DNA of 64,000 nt from Dromaius novaehollandiae (GCF_036370855.1 NC_088101.1:38214585-38278584), one strand, 5' to 3'. Shown: positions 48,949 through 62,037, numbered from the stretch's first letter. Notes: generated from the sequence alone by a model not told the origin. Numbers and translations: made by a program.

Positions 48949-51900
48949 ATATTTTCATCATATAGACTTCCAAATGTTTTCTCTTGTACTTTTAAGTAGG
49001 GTTATATTTCCTAATAAGGGACCAGTACTCTCTATTTAAAAAGTTGCTTTTCAAGACAAGTTATGGCATATATTTGTAACGACTGACCTTGGCTAAGAGA
49101 GAAACTCAGAGAAACTCAAGTAAAGAAAAACACTCTCCTGTCACCTGTTAAACCATAACACAAGTAAGTTGTGCTTATTTGCCACCAAATTGTTTAACTG
49201 CAGTATGAATCCTTCGCATGATTTAAACCGCAGGGTATGAAGAGTGAATGCCATCATGATTCTACTGAGACGAGCAACCACAACAGTAATATTCTGTCAT
49301 TTCTAAGAACTACAAAGTGAACCCTAATAAATAACAGGCTTAGTCTCAAAGCAATAAACATACCAGGATATGAAAATAATCTCTTTTCATAGATATAAAT
49401 GTAAGGTATGATTTAGTGTTTCATACCTTAGGTGCATCAGTAACATCCTATAACCAATCATCCACAATAAACTATTTCATTACTTCACACTGCATATAAT
49501 ATTTACTGTAAAGGAAGAAACGTATTTGAGAATAGTCAGGCTGAAAACGTGTTCATGACATTTTTCAAGTGTCTGTTTTTCATATACACATAGCGATTTT
49601 TGCTTCCTATTTAGAATCACTTAGCTGCTAAAAAATTCAAGTACTAAAGTACCCTCAGCTCTCCCTGCAAAATACTAATAAAATGGAGGCCATAGGTATG
49701 TTGGTGACTCCTGTATGAGGAATATGTGGTAAAAGCAAGAGAATGCAGACTGTAACTGCCTGCTGCAAATCTCTAAATACACCCTGAGAAACTAAAGCAT
49801 GCAAGAAATGTCTGGTTGCTAGTACAACTGGTTGCACAACATTGACTCCCCTTTGGTCCAACAGACCTCGGATTTGTTGACCTGGACATTCTCCTTTTGT
49901 CTAAGCGGGGAAGGTACGAAAAGTACCTTCCAGTAAAACTCTGCGAATAAGGAGAGATTCACTTAACACACTTCTTTATGGTTTCATAAACACGTGTGCA
50001 TGCTGCCAGAAAATCGTGCAAAAAGTTGTACTCACTCGCCTCTGAGGAACACAGGACGATCTGGGCCAAGTGTCTTGTCCACGACGTTCAAACCCAGTTC
50101 AAGGGGCGTGAGACTGAACCAGCCAGGTGCTACAAGCTCTCCTGATCTGTCCCACTACAGGCACATTCCCTTTCTTTCCCGCTGCTTCGGCACATTTCAG
50201 GCAGGAGGGTATGGTACAATAGACTTTGTACCGCCGAACTAGCGCTTTCAGAGCAGAATCAGTGACAACCAAATGGATGTGGAATTTCCTAACTACCTTC
50301 CCATTCACGCAGTAATGAGGCTTCTCAGTGAGCAACAATTAGGTCTGATTGTGTTGGGAACCACAGCAGATAAGTTATTAGCAAAACAGTTATATTAGGA
50401 GAATCAGATGATCTTTTTTTATCACAATACTCTGTTTTCCAGTGCAGGATTTTTCATTCTCTTCAGAGGCAGTGGATAAAGAAGCAACGTGGTTTCCTGT
50501 GTGCTCATAAAGATATACCATAGGGTAATAAACCTGAATAATATTCATTTCCATTTGTTATAATGAATGTAATAAATCTACAAAGCCTAGATTACAGCAG
50601 TTGTACTAGTCTTACATCTTACAGAAGATAAAAAAAAAAAACCTTCTAGAAGGACAGAATGGAGTGTTTATTATGCCTTCTTAACTTTAAGTACATTTAA
50701 AAGAATTGCCATTTCCTTCTGTTGCCTCATTTACAAGCACCAAGTTAGGTGGTAATTATAAGATAATTCAGTAACACTCTAAAATAATGATTCAGCTAAT
50801 TAATGCTGAATTACAGAGGCAGTCCTACATAGATACTTATAGCACCCCCATTAACACTGTCAGAGTTCATCATGATTATTCCAGCAAGCACTGAAGGAAC
50901 TGAATGTGATTAGGCCATTTCTTGAAAGCGTTACTGGATTTTTTGTATAAAATGGTGGCCTTTTATACAATTCTCCACAGTGCACGTTCCTTAGCAAGGA
51001 AAGGGGGCATAGGACCCTTCCTCCTGCAGGCAGCAACTCTGCCTGATTTTCCAAAGATCTGTAGAGCCTCAGTTGAGATACTGCACTGGCCACCGAAAGC
51101 ATGACCACGGAAGGGTGCAGTCTTTTGCCTGCAAGCTGCAGCCGAGGAGCACATTGCCATCTGCGGTATCTTTAAATTTGGCTGGTGTTGGCAAAGGGTC
51201 GAGTGAGAGAGGGGAAAAAACTTCTCGCTCAAGGACAGCAGGGAGGTTGTGTTGCCTCAGCATCCCAGGGCCCAGCATCCTATTTCTTTCTGCCGTTTGC
51301 TTTGAAGAGTCCAAGTAATTGTGGGTTATCATTTCATATTTCTACCTCTGCTACATTTGTGCCTCTCTGCGGAAAATAGAAAGGGGTCTATATAAAGGCT
51401 CTTAAAATAGATTCAGCTATTTTTTATTTTTAAATGAAAAAGAAGATCATAAAAAGTAGGCTTAGTCATTTTATTTACACACAGAGAAGCACAGGTCAGG
51501 ATAATACAACCTGTCTTAAGGATTTCAAGACAGTGTGTTGAGAAGTCCCAAGCAAACTTTGTTGTTTGCATCGCCTGTGAGCTGATGTCCCCGTTTTGAA
51601 TGAAGTATCACTTGTCACCGAAAGGGATGACTCTGGCAAGGACATGGATCTGTGCATGAATGCCAGCTGTCTGGACATCACTGCCCTGGGCACTGTCTTA
51701 CACAGGCAGTAGTTATCAGAGCTTTAGAAAACCATGGCACTTTTCTTCCATAAAGACTTGCGCATCCAACTGTTAGGATAGGAGAAAAGTTGGAAGACTG
51801 TAGATAAATGTACTATGGAGCCATCGGGAAATCGAACACAAACTCATCCAATTAAGGGGTACAGGCAAATGCTTTTTGCCTCAGACTCGAGATTTTATTT

Positions 51901-52284
51901 TTAATTAGGAACTTGACACAGCTGGTTGTGTGAAAATCCCCCCACCGGGGGAAGCATGCGTGGCCCCCACCTTTGATGGTTTCTCTGGGCTACCAAAAGC
52001 CTTTTCACTCCGGCCAGCAGAACTTCAGCAATATGAACACCACGGATACAGAGGCAAAGACAGACTTGGCAAAGAAGCGTTGCTTTCACTTATGTAAGGG
52101 CTGAATCTGCCTCCCAGTGTTTTAGTGGCTGGTTACTTTCCCTCACTTCAGTGTAAAAATGTTGCTTGTGCTGCCCCAGGCAGCTAGAGATACTGGTAAA
52201 GCATATTCTTCTGGCCCTTCAGAATCAGTAAAAACCAGAATGGGTTCAGATGGAAAATTATGAGATTGTGATTAAGGTATTGAA

Positions 52285-52450
52285 CTTGGAGACTGAGGTT
52301 CTGCTTCTGCCTCTGCTGCAGACTTTGAAGGAATACCCTAATCTTCGCCCTCCCTCACTTGTCTCTCTGCAAAAGGGCTGGTAATCTTTTATTCATCTAT
52401 CTTATCTGTTCAGAGTAAAGTATATACTGAAATGTAAGCAATGATAACAG
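52285..52450 (+). mobile_element. Probable MIR-type SINE fragment, strongly diverged
   Basis: The order of motifs suggests MIR: a tRNA-like-head-derived GAGGTTCTGCTTCTGCCTCTGCTGCAGAC-type stretch, CACTTGTCTCTCTGCAAAAGG and GGTAATCTTTTATTCATC, then an AT-rich tail region. Each match is partial. Repeat masking would be needed to be sure. Confidence 0.4.
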
Positions 52451-53617
52451 AACATTAAGCAAATGGGCTCGGGAGTTTAGAAGCTATAGAGGTGCTTAGA
52501 TGGGATCAAAACAAATATGAAAAAGACAATGGAAATCACCAACACAGTTGGCTTGTGAAATCCCTGCTTAGAAGCTCAGTTGAGGGCAGGTTTTGGAGAA
52601 CTCCTTTTTCCTCTCCTATCGAAATGGAGGGAGTGGGCAAGAGCTCACTCCTTTCCGAGAGCCAGAGGTACCGCTCTTCTGTGGGCCAAGGGTTGGAGGT
52701 GCTTTGCTGGAAGGAGAAAAGCTTGGGTACGCACAGGGTACTACTGATGTGAAATCTGGAAGTCCAAGGTGGCTGAGGTCTTAGAAATGCCTTTGGAAAT
52801 TCATGGAGTGCTTAGTAATTGCCCAAAAAAGGGATAAATTTTTTCCCTGATGAATGGATCATGGTCAGCCAAGAAAGAATTTCAGAGATCATATATTTGT
52901 TGTAGAGACTAGTGAAAGAGTGGAAGAAACGGGCCAATCTGGCCCATGTAAAGATAAACAGCGATTGGAGAGAGGAAACAATCCAAGGAACAAGCTGAAT
53001 TTGGCAAGAAGACATCAGTGCTCTGTTTTCCAACCCTGCAAGTGTACAGCCCCTAGGCAAGACCAACTCCAGTGGAAAGCTTCAGCCAGCAAATTGCGAA
53101 TACTTTAAAAAACTGATGATAGTCTCTTGGGAGCCTCTCTGGGAGGAAGATTCTTGTCTGGCAAAGTGGCTTGCATACTTCTGGCACTAAACAAACCATA
53201 TCTAACTATGGTACTTCCGTGGTCACCCATTGCCACACTATTTTTGTGCCTCAGTGCATTTAACCCGATCTACGTGTTCAGTCCCTGTGGCAGAGAATAT
53301 GCTCTCCCCAGCTTGCCCACAGAAGGCAGAGGCTTAATTTTGGACTAGGAGAAGGCATCTTGATGAAATCCAGAGTCATAAACCAAAGCCCTGGCTTGGA
53401 ATTAGTCATGTAATTCGGGGCCGCCCATCCCTGCTCCAGCTGCAAGGGCTGGGTATGGTTTTGGGATGCCGGCAGCAACCCACGCCACGGGAGCCACCAC
53501 CCCATCTCCCCTGCGCTGGGCGGCTCTCCCTGCGCTCCCGCCAGCCGGCAGCCACCGCTTCCCGCATGCGGCCGGCCAGCCCCACCGAGCTCTGCAGGCA
53601 CCAGCCTGCCTTCCTCC

Positions 53618-53709
53618 TCCGGCTGGATACATCCTGCGAGTGGGGGATGCCCTGAGGAGCAAGGCTTGGGCTCAGGGCATCCCCCATTCGTGGGATGTAT
53701 CTAACTGGG
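53618..53709 (+). ncRNA. Long hairpin, possible microRNA precursor or inverted repeat
   Basis: Arms at 53626-53656 and 53671-53701 are 31-nt reverse complements with three differences, and all three become G-U pairs if the + strand is transcribed. Two more pairs (53625-53702, G-U; 53624-53703, T-A) extend the stem to 33 bp. After one C-A mismatch, five further pairs follow (53618-53622 with 53705-53709). The loop is 14 nt (53657-53670). The size (92 nt) and pairing suit a microRNA precursor, although the stem is more perfect than most. It sits in a GC-rich patch. A lineage-specific inverted duplication is the main alternative. Nothing shows transcription. Confidence 0.4.
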
Positions 53710-53877
53710 CCGTCAGGGAGGCCAAGGAACAGGTTACGTGAGCTCCAGGCCAGGTCTGGGAGTGAGGCACAGGTGCAGCCTGGGATTGCCGTGAGGCAGG
53801 ACCTAGGTGAAGGCTAGGCAGGGATTTGGGATACAGATGTCTGCCACTGTCCCACTCCTCGGGCTTCTGGGGCTGGT

Positions 53878-53960
53878 GAGCGATTTGCCCAAGACTTCAC
53901 CAGCAGTCTGTGATTAATGAGGTAACTAAACCCAAATTTGCCAGGTTCAAGGCTGTTTCA
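53878..53960 (-). mobile_element. Possible MIR-type fragment
   Basis: GCGATTTGCCCAAGACTTCA followed by CCAGCAGTCTGTG and, later, AACCCAAATTTGCCAGG resembles the reversed MIR core (ACTTGCCCAAGGTCACACAGC, GAACCCAGG). The match is short and gapped. Confidence 0.3.
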
Positions 53961-55555
53961 CGGGTACCTCCTAGATGATAATCCTTGTAGCCTGGTATCA
54001 GTGGTACACGGGTTTATGCTGGACATGAGTGCAGCATGATGCCTACCTCCTGCACATAAACACCAATCAACAGCTAACAAAATCCGTGAGTTGTCTCACG
54101 AGTGCAGGAAAGGGAAATGCGCTCCTGTGAGCAGCAAGTGTGAGCGGAGAGAGCCAAAGGCGGGGGGGCAGGTGACTGGCAAAGCAGGAGAGATGCGTAC
54201 CGCATTGGTACGAAATGAGAGCTCTCCTCCAAGCAGCTTTGTCTTTGCCTTGTGAAGTGAGGCTTTTCTTCCCGCTCTGTGATAGATTTCCATTGTGGAC
54301 TAACCTTTTCGCTGAACAGGTCATTCTGCTGTTGAGCCAGGGCTGGGCCCTCACTGTGTGCACTGGAAAATCATTAAATGTGTGACTGTCTTATCAAATT
54401 GACCCTTGTATAGATCCAGAGCACCTCCTTAGGACAACACGTAGACCTGACCAGCACTGCTCGCTTTTGTCATGTTTAAAGATGTCGTGCCTTAATGCAA
54501 TTACATGTTTCCTTATAGATTCACTGAAAACTATGAAGTGGCAACTTGTAGCTCTCTGTGATTTACCCTGTTGTTTTCTGCTGTGCAGAACTGTTTGTCA
54601 GTGGCGCTGCGATTTCGGGAGGATGTTTGCACAGAAATATAATGAGGCTTGGCTGGTCCGAGGGAGCAGGAGGGAGTTTGAATGGCTGGTGACCTCACGG
54701 CGAATCTGGGCTGCACTCAGGCAGAAACTACTGAGCTGGAAACAAAAACCTGGAGAAACGAAAGCAGACTCTCCATCTTCTGCTCCGCGTTCGTAAAGAG
54801 GTAGTTTATCCAGAAGTCTTCAGCAAACGCTAGAAGACACGTTTATAATTTTGTGCTTGTTTTTAATAGCAATAAACATCTACAAATGGATCTGTGATTT
54901 TAAATGTATTTGTATAAACAGTTCAGTTGCAAATGAGCTGACCCTCTTCTTGGCTCTGTTCTTAGGAGTAGCTTTGCGCTTGCTCTTTCTCCTGGGTATA
55001 GGACCTGTGAATTAGGCCCCTGTGTAGGCTCTGCAAAGTAAAGCAATTCCTTGCACTCAGAAAACTACACAGAGAAAGATTTATTTCTTTTATAACCAGG
55101 TTTATTCATTCTCATTCTGTAAATAGCTGTATAACAATAAGTTTCTGATTTCTAACCTTGCACAATGCAGAAAAATAAATGCGGGAGTTTTGTTTGTGTA
55201 AGAGGCAGGATGAAAACATTTTTGTCCTTTTGGTCCAAAGTATTTTTGTCCAATAATGTTTTTTCCAGCCTTTTAAAGCAATTAACTATCTTACAGTAAT
55301 ATGTCCAATTTTTTACTATGGGATTGTAAGTGCTTAAATAATAAGTCTGTGGCTTATAGAGTTGTCCCTCACAGTTTTGCTCTGCCCTCTTTCCAAAATC
55401 TTCTCTGCTCTCAAAAATGGAGGTTTTGCTTATACTTAAAAAAAAGAAAAAAGAAAAAAAAAGAAGAGTTGCCTTTGGCCAGAGATCAATCATGGAAAAT
55501 TTCAGCCCCATCAGAGAATGTTTTGGAAACATGTAAGACTGTAAGCAGATGATCT

Positions 55556-55658
55556 GATTCTGATCCCACTTAGCTCACAGCTGTTTTACTCCTGCTGTAA
55601 CGGCAGGGACTGCGGTGGATTTACCCATGATTTGCCACTGCAAGCTGAGATCAGAATC
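55556..55658. repeat. Ancient palindromic dispersed repeat
   Basis: The unit begins GATTCTGATCCCACTTA and ends GCTGAGATCAGAATC, so 10-bp perfect inverted ends (GATTCTGATC / GATCAGAATC) enclose about 103 bp that is itself roughly palindromic. It resembles a repeat that I recall as common in turtles, crocodilians and birds (GATTCTGATCTCACTTACAC...). The family name is not certain. Confidence 0.45.
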
Positions 55659-57727
55659 GGGCTGTGGGTTATAATGGCATCTGCTTTGCAGCCTCAGCGC
55701 CAGCAGTTGCTAATGGTAAGGGAGACAGTGAAAGATGCTATTTCAGTCCTTGTTCTCGTGAGTAGTGGTAGAGAATGGGACTATTCATATGATTAAGGCC
55801 TGCAAGACCAGGCCCCATGGAGCTGTGCTATAAATAGTGAGATACAAACCTCGAAAGATAGAGTGCTTTAATTCAGATGGAAATCCTAACTTTCAGGTGC
55901 TTATCTTGACCAAGTGTATTCAGCCTGCAACATTTGTTTTGTTTGGGTATTTTAGCACTTCAGGCACTGGGCTGGATCAGCACTAAGGGCAAATATGAAT
56001 CTTATAAAATAACATTAAGCTGACTAAATCAGCTATCCCTTCTTATAAGCACGAGGATTTCTATAAGCGTCCAAGTGTGATATTACCATGGCTATTGAAG
56101 AAGCTGGTATTCTGAGGATCTGGTGATATGACTGGCCATTAGGACAAATGTATTTCAACTTCTAAATGCTTCCAAGACCATATTTGTTTTGGGCTGCCTG
56201 GTGGCCAGATCTCTTCATGCATGCTTGTACTATGGGTACTAGGGCCGGCGGGGAAGTGGCCACGCAGACTGAGCGCCTCTTCTACTGAGGCATCGGGAGG
56301 GACGTGCCTGGGAAGTACTCGGCTCTGCCGCCCACCCCTCTGGCCCTTGCCACAGGAATATGTGCCTCCTCGCAGTGCCTGCCAGTGCGGGGCTGGGTGC
56401 CTTGCGTCTGCCCTTTAGCGGCTGCGGATCTCCCTCACACTCAGAAGGGCTTGGAGAGCAGGTCAGCCACGGGTAGTGCCACGACTGCCCAGATGTTGCA
56501 CACAACAGGTCACACCGGCATGCTCCTTAGCCTTTGGAGGTGAAGAAAGCGAGCTACTCCACTACGTGCTCTGGAGTACAGAAATTTAGGACCCGATCTT
56601 TTAATTTAAAATAGTACATGTATACAGTTGAACCATTGCTTATCTTCTCTTCCCTAGGCACTTGCTTAAGGCAGCTGTTGGAGACAGGACATTTGGTTAG
56701 ATGGACCTTGGTGTCACCTACTAAAACTGTTCTTATGCCTACATTTTTATATGTGAAATAGCAAGGACAGTTATCCAACATTATCTGGTCCTCTTAATCA
56801 ACCTGTGCTGTACAGTGCTTTCATGTTATTTGAACTACAAAATTAAATTATATTCTGGAATTTATATGCTCTGGAAAAGGACTCCTGTCAATAACTCTGA
56901 TGTGCTTGCGCTGCATTTGGACAGATACTGGCTCCGCCTGTTGCTGCATTTTTCCCATTCGTTATCTAAATGCAAACAGACTTTGAGGCACCTCCTTCTA
57001 GTATAAATAGAACTTGGAAAGAAAGATAATGGTGTAACTGTAAATCACATACAATTCCTACCACTCCAGGTCTTGGGTAGCTGAATCAGACAGTTCCCTG
57101 ATGAATTCCAATACCCTAAGGTTCTACTTTTATTATGCAATTATATGTGCCTGAATATATCTGTAAAATAACATGATGACAAGGTTTCTAGTAACTAATG
57201 AACCCAAGAGTACTTGCTTATGGTCCCTGGATCATAAGTTTTCCTCAGTATTTCTCTGAAAAATGTTCAGCTGATGGGAGGTATTTGTTTATTTTATTAT
57301 TAATTTTGCCAAGGAGCTTCTCAAAGCAGGTGCCAAGACTGATTAGAATGAACATCAAAGTCAATGGAAAAATGCAGGGTATGATGAAAATGAAAATACA
57401 TAACTTCCTAAGATTTTATAACTAATAAATGTTTTCTAAGAGTATTAATCATCTTACATTCTTAAGTCATTGGTGAAGAAGCTACTAGCTCTAGCAGAGT
57501 TGTCAGTATTCTACTGGCTGCGAAAAACTGCAAATGTCATTAGTTTGTGCTGGTGAATTAAATCTTCGCAATTGCTGTACAGATGCCATATGTAAAAACC
57601 ATTTAGTGACATGTCAAAGGAGGCATATTTTCCAATTCTTTTGCTGTAAAATCCCTTCAAAGAGTCATTCTTGGATCTGATGGACTGTCGATCCTGGGAA
57701 ATTCCAGTGAGGCAACTTCATTTAGAG

Positions 57728-57780
57728 GGCCAGATTCAGAGCACGTGCTGATCACCGTAGATTCACTGAAGTCAAGAAGT
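57728..57780 (+). repeat. Possible half copy of the same ancient repeat as 55556-55658
   Basis: GGGCCAGATTCAGAGCACGT followed by GATTCACTGAAGTCAAG recalls the same ancient repeat (GGCCAGATTCTGATC..., TCCATTGAAGTCAATGG). Only a decayed half is visible. Confidence 0.25.
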
Positions 57781-58176
57781 AGCACTTCTTTTCAATGACA
57801 TTCTGGGGCAATGGCTTCCATCCATTAATTTTGTGAAAGAGGACCTCCTTTAGTCAAAGCTGCCAATTTTTAATGTAATTGAATGTCACCTTATCCCTAT
57901 ATGACTAGAGAAGAAAAGCAGAAACTCTTGCTCAACATCCATTTGTTTTATGTACTTACATATTTTTGTGTCAGTCAGAGCTCTGTGTGTCCGATAAATG
58001 CAGGGAAAGGCCATATCTACCAGAAGATGAGCTAGAGGTATCAGGAAGTAAATGACATTCTGCTTTTTTGGCAGGTGGAGAACCTAGGAGAGGAATGGTG
58101 GCAACTGGAGTTCTTCTCCTGTAAAGGAGTGCCCCGTGCATAAGGAGGCACAGTGGCTCGCTGGGGTCCGAGCAAA

Positions 58177-58216
58177 TTACTGGCTATTACTGTCTGCCTA
58201 TTACTGGCTGTTACTG
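58177..58216 (+). repeat. Two-copy 24-bp tandem repeat
   Basis: TTACTGGCTATTACTG (58177-58192) recurs as TTACTGGCTGTTACTG (58201-58216), 15 of 16 bases identical, with a 24-bp period. It is local duplication with no evident function. Confidence 0.7.
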
Positions 58217-58398
58217 AGCAAAAGAAGGAGACCTGATTGCTCTGCACCATCCGACAATTTTTTTTGCGCTGGTCAGACTTATCACAACAGAACAGTGAAT
58301 GAGGACCGGTCTTGTTAATAATATTTGGTGTATAATTTCCCTACTATGAGGATTGAAAAAACTAAAAATCTTTCTGTCGTGGTGTAATATTTGAGCTG

Positions 58399-58446
58399 TT
58401 TTTTCCTTCTTTCCTTTCAGAAATAAAATGAGTGAAAGTAAGTATT
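58399..58446 (+). other. Splice-site pair enclosing a possible 17-nt micro-exon
   Basis: A pyrimidine tract TTTTTTCCTTCTTTCCTTTCAG ends at 58420, and a strong donor GAAA|GTAAGT begins at 58438, leaving 17 nt (58421-58437). The orientation is opposite to NR3C2. It could be a micro-exon or a non-coding RNA exon, or coincidence. No flanking exon is recognised. Confidence 0.2.
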
Positions 58447-59172
58447 AGCAAGTGCGCAAAATAAGCTTACATTTGTAAATAAATATGTGCTACTTTAGAC
58501 CGGCTATGTACGGCTGAATCTGACAGTTTCAATTCAGTAAATACTGATAAGCAGATGGAAAAAAACATCTTTCTTTCACTGTCTGGGCACTGAATCCAGG
58601 TGTCATTGTTTTCATGACAGTGGGCCAGTGCAATGTATCTTAACATAAGCTCAAAGTGGAATTTGACTACAAATAGATCAGTAGGATGAGCAAAACTAAT
58701 AGGATCTGGCCCATCATCAAATTCCCTTATGAATTCTACCTTTTTGTTTTTAAAATAACTATATCTTATAGGATGATGAAGTGTCAGTCACACAGGAAAA
58801 AAAATCAGACAGACACATCTTTTCTAGGTAGATAAGAAGCTCCTAAACTCTCTGGAGGTTGGTAAAAATGAAGCAAATCAAGTGCATCATCTTTCATATT
58901 CACATCAACCCATCTATTGTGGAAAACATCAGAAGTCAGCTTGTTCTCATTCAGCTGAAATATTATTTCTATGCTATTTCTAGACCAGAGACAAATATCG
59001 GAAAAACGAACACATTTAATAATCAGCAAAAGGAAAGCGAAAAATGCAGAAAAAGCCAGAGTGCAAAGTCCCACTGTATGTCAGCAAATACTGCTATGTG
59101 CAGAGAGGGCTACCTGAAAGAGTAAATGCTAGTTCCCAGGAGTAAGAGAGCAAGGATATTTCACCACAAACA

Positions 59173-59216
59173 CTCTCTCTCTGTCTCTCTCTCTCTGTCT
59201 CTCTCCCTCTTTTTTA
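59173..59216. repeat. (CT)n tract with regular GT interruptions
   Basis: CT dinucleotides interrupted by G in CTGTCT steps, ending in a T run. It is a simple repeat in the upstream flank. Confidence 0.9.
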
Positions 59217-61884
59217 TTATCACTGTTTTCTACTTATTTTGTGAGAACACAGGTGTAGAGAAGGCCTAAAGAGAGGACTCTAGGAATTTGGTGCAAGGGG
59301 GTCAGTTCACGTTGCTCACATGCCATTTAATGAAAAGCAGACCAATCAGTGGAAAAACACAAGTGACACACGTGGGAGGTCAAACGTTCCCTCTGCTGGT
59401 GCAGCAGGTGGTCGCTGCTGGCGTGTGGTCTTGTGGCCTGAAGGCTTTACAGAGTGGGCTATTCTTTGGTGGGCTACAAGCCCACCATTTTCTGCATTTC
59501 GACGTTAGCAGAGTAGAGTATGTTTGGTGATGCACCTGTTCAGTGTAACATGCGTGGATAGAAATAAAGCGTAAAATGCTTTAGCTTAGTCATTAGATCT
59601 TTACCAATACCCAGCGGTGATTTAACGGCTCCTGGGTAAACACTAGTACTTCAAAGAACATGTCTGTTAATTTGGCTTTGGAAATGAGAAGGCAGATAGA
59701 ATTTATGACCTCTGATGAAGCATCTTTTGATGTTCCACATTAACGCTGAGTTTGATGATTATTCATTTTTCTTTCTCAAAGGGAATCACCAGTAATGTCT
59801 CATTCTGCCTGCCTACAAGCTCAATTTCTCACTTAGACTTGTGGTTGAGAAGTGTCAAGTGTCATTAGAGAGTAAAGTTGAGCCACTTTTCATAATCCTA
59901 TGAATGGGACAATGTAAGATGTACAAGAGAAATTAGTTCTTTATTCATAGATATCACATGTGCTTGAAATGGAGGGATATCTTTCAAGAAGTGGTTAATT
60001 TACCTAAGGAGACCCTCCTACATCTCTCCTTTCCACATCTGCATTTCTCAATAGCATACTGCTGTAAAGTGCCTATGCATATGGATCCATATGAGTCTCA
60101 GGCTTCTGGGTCATCCTTTGCCATCTACTGTGGCATTTCAATAATGAGATACCCAGCCTTTTCTAGCCTTTTATGGTATTAGAATATAGAGAAATACTCT
60201 TTGGGAAGTACTCAAAAGTTTTACTTTGCGTCATGAGAGCTGGTTACAAGACACAGCATAGCCATTGCAATGCACGCATCTCAGGCATATAGGGTGAATC
60301 ATTCTCTATTTTCCTGTTAATGACTCAACAATCCAAGAAGTGGGAGTGACCATGTATTGAGTTTTTTGATCTGCTAAATTGCATCTAGAAAAAGCCATTC
60401 TTGTGTAATATATTTGGCTAAAGTGCCCTTGCTAATATCAGGAAGTCAATCATGTAGTTAGATTGCCCAGAGACATGTCTCATTACCGTGGCCACGTATG
60501 ATGTGTTACTATTTGCATATTGATGGGAGTGTGATGCGGACTTGCAACAAAGAGGATTGCAAACCTGGTGATTATATCCTGTTGCAAAAGCTTGTGCAGC
60601 TAGCAGATTATGACTTTTGTGTTCATTTGACACCTTTTTGTGGACATTTTCCAGTACGAAGCACAGAATGGCGTAGGTTGTGCCAGTCATCCTGAATGAT
60701 ACAGCTTCTCTCAGACCACACTGAGGTACCACGGGTAACCTCAGCATGTATCTTCCTCGTCAGAACTTGTCATCCTCCAGCTTTCCAGCTTTTGCAACTG
60801 CCTGATTGAATAGGTGGCTCTTCTTCCCATGCAAGCTTTGTCCCTTTTCTCTTGAAGGTAAATGGTTGTGTGGGTGAGCTGCTGATTGATCATTTAATTG
60901 TCTCTCAACCAGAATCAAGTTGGCAGATCTCTGTGCAGGATTGCGCACTGAAAGCTGCATTTCCAGGAACATCTGATTCTTCATCTATTCATGTTCGCGA
61001 ACTTGCTTAATCATGCTTATCCTTACACTGACTAGTCAGTAGTTGATAAAGAATGTGTTTTTTCCATGTACTTTTGCACTGGAACTTGGTCGCTACTGCA
61101 AATCAAACAGCTTGAATCAACCACAACACTGTCATAAAATGCAGAACTTTGGAGACAGTCTTCATGTGTGGAAATCTTTGTGTCGCAGGGCTTGGACAGG
61201 GTGAGGGTACCCATCAGATAATCCTTGCTACGTTAGCTTGTGTGTGTAGGACCACCTCTACAAGTGGTGAGCAGTAATGTCCTTTTTGTAGCTTCACCCT
61301 AAATTTCTGCCTAGCAAAGGCTGGGGGAGGCTGAAAATTTGGGCTGGTGCAAAAAACTTATTTAATATGCTTACAACCTCAACATTTCTTTGCTGGTGTA
61401 TCTTTGATCAGTCGTAGTGGTTTATATATACCCATATAGGTGTGTTACAAAGACTGTTTTCATTTTGAAGTTTCAAAATTCAGATATAGTGTAATTAATT
61501 TAACTGTTACCCATGCAAGGATTTCTAAAGAGTAGGTACCTAAGCAAAAAAGGTAGCAGTTCAATAAGATGTGTTTCGATGGTGCATGTCAAAAAAGAAA
61601 AAGGTTTTTAGAAATGGAAAATCTTTCATTAGGTCCATTATTAATGTATTTCCACTAAGCTTTCCATTAAGGAGATTAAAGAGGTAGCTCTAGAAATCAA
61701 AACCAAGGAAATTTTTCAGTAAACATGGTATACATAAAGTATATTGTGTTCCGATAAGACGATGTCTAACTTTATTTTTTAGCCAGTAAAGGTCCTAGTT
61801 CACAACTCAAGGGCTCTGTGCTTAGGAATCTGCCACAGGACTTCAGTGATCTGGATCCTATGAAACAATTTCATTCTTCGCTTT

Positions 61885-62037
61885 GCTTGAGACATCCTAT
61901 ATGGCCTCAGGGAAGTCATTTAACTTCTGTGTACCTCCATTACTCTTCTATAAAACGAGATAGTATTTCCACTCTTCACAAGGGTATTATTTAAAAAAAA
62001 AAAAACTTAAAGCCTGAGACATTCAGCACAGTAGTAG
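61885..62037 (+). mobile_element. MIR-type SINE fragment
   Basis: Recognisable consensus pieces in order: CAGGGAAGTCATTTAACTTC, TGTGTACCTCCATTAC, TTCTATAAAACGAGATAGTA, then an AAGGGTATTAT turn, AACTTAAAGC and ACATTCAGCACAGTAGTAGG. This matches MIR (GCAAGTCACTTAACCTCTCTGTGCCTCAGTTTCC..., TGTAAAATGGGGATAATA...). A 13-A run interrupts it at about 61992-62005. The copy is old and diverged. Confidence 0.65.

Noticed and set aside
54467..54796. 109-codon plus-strand open frame followed by AATAAA
   Set aside because: The frame has no recognisable domain, AATAAA is common in AT-rich DNA, and no promoter or splice structure supports a gene.
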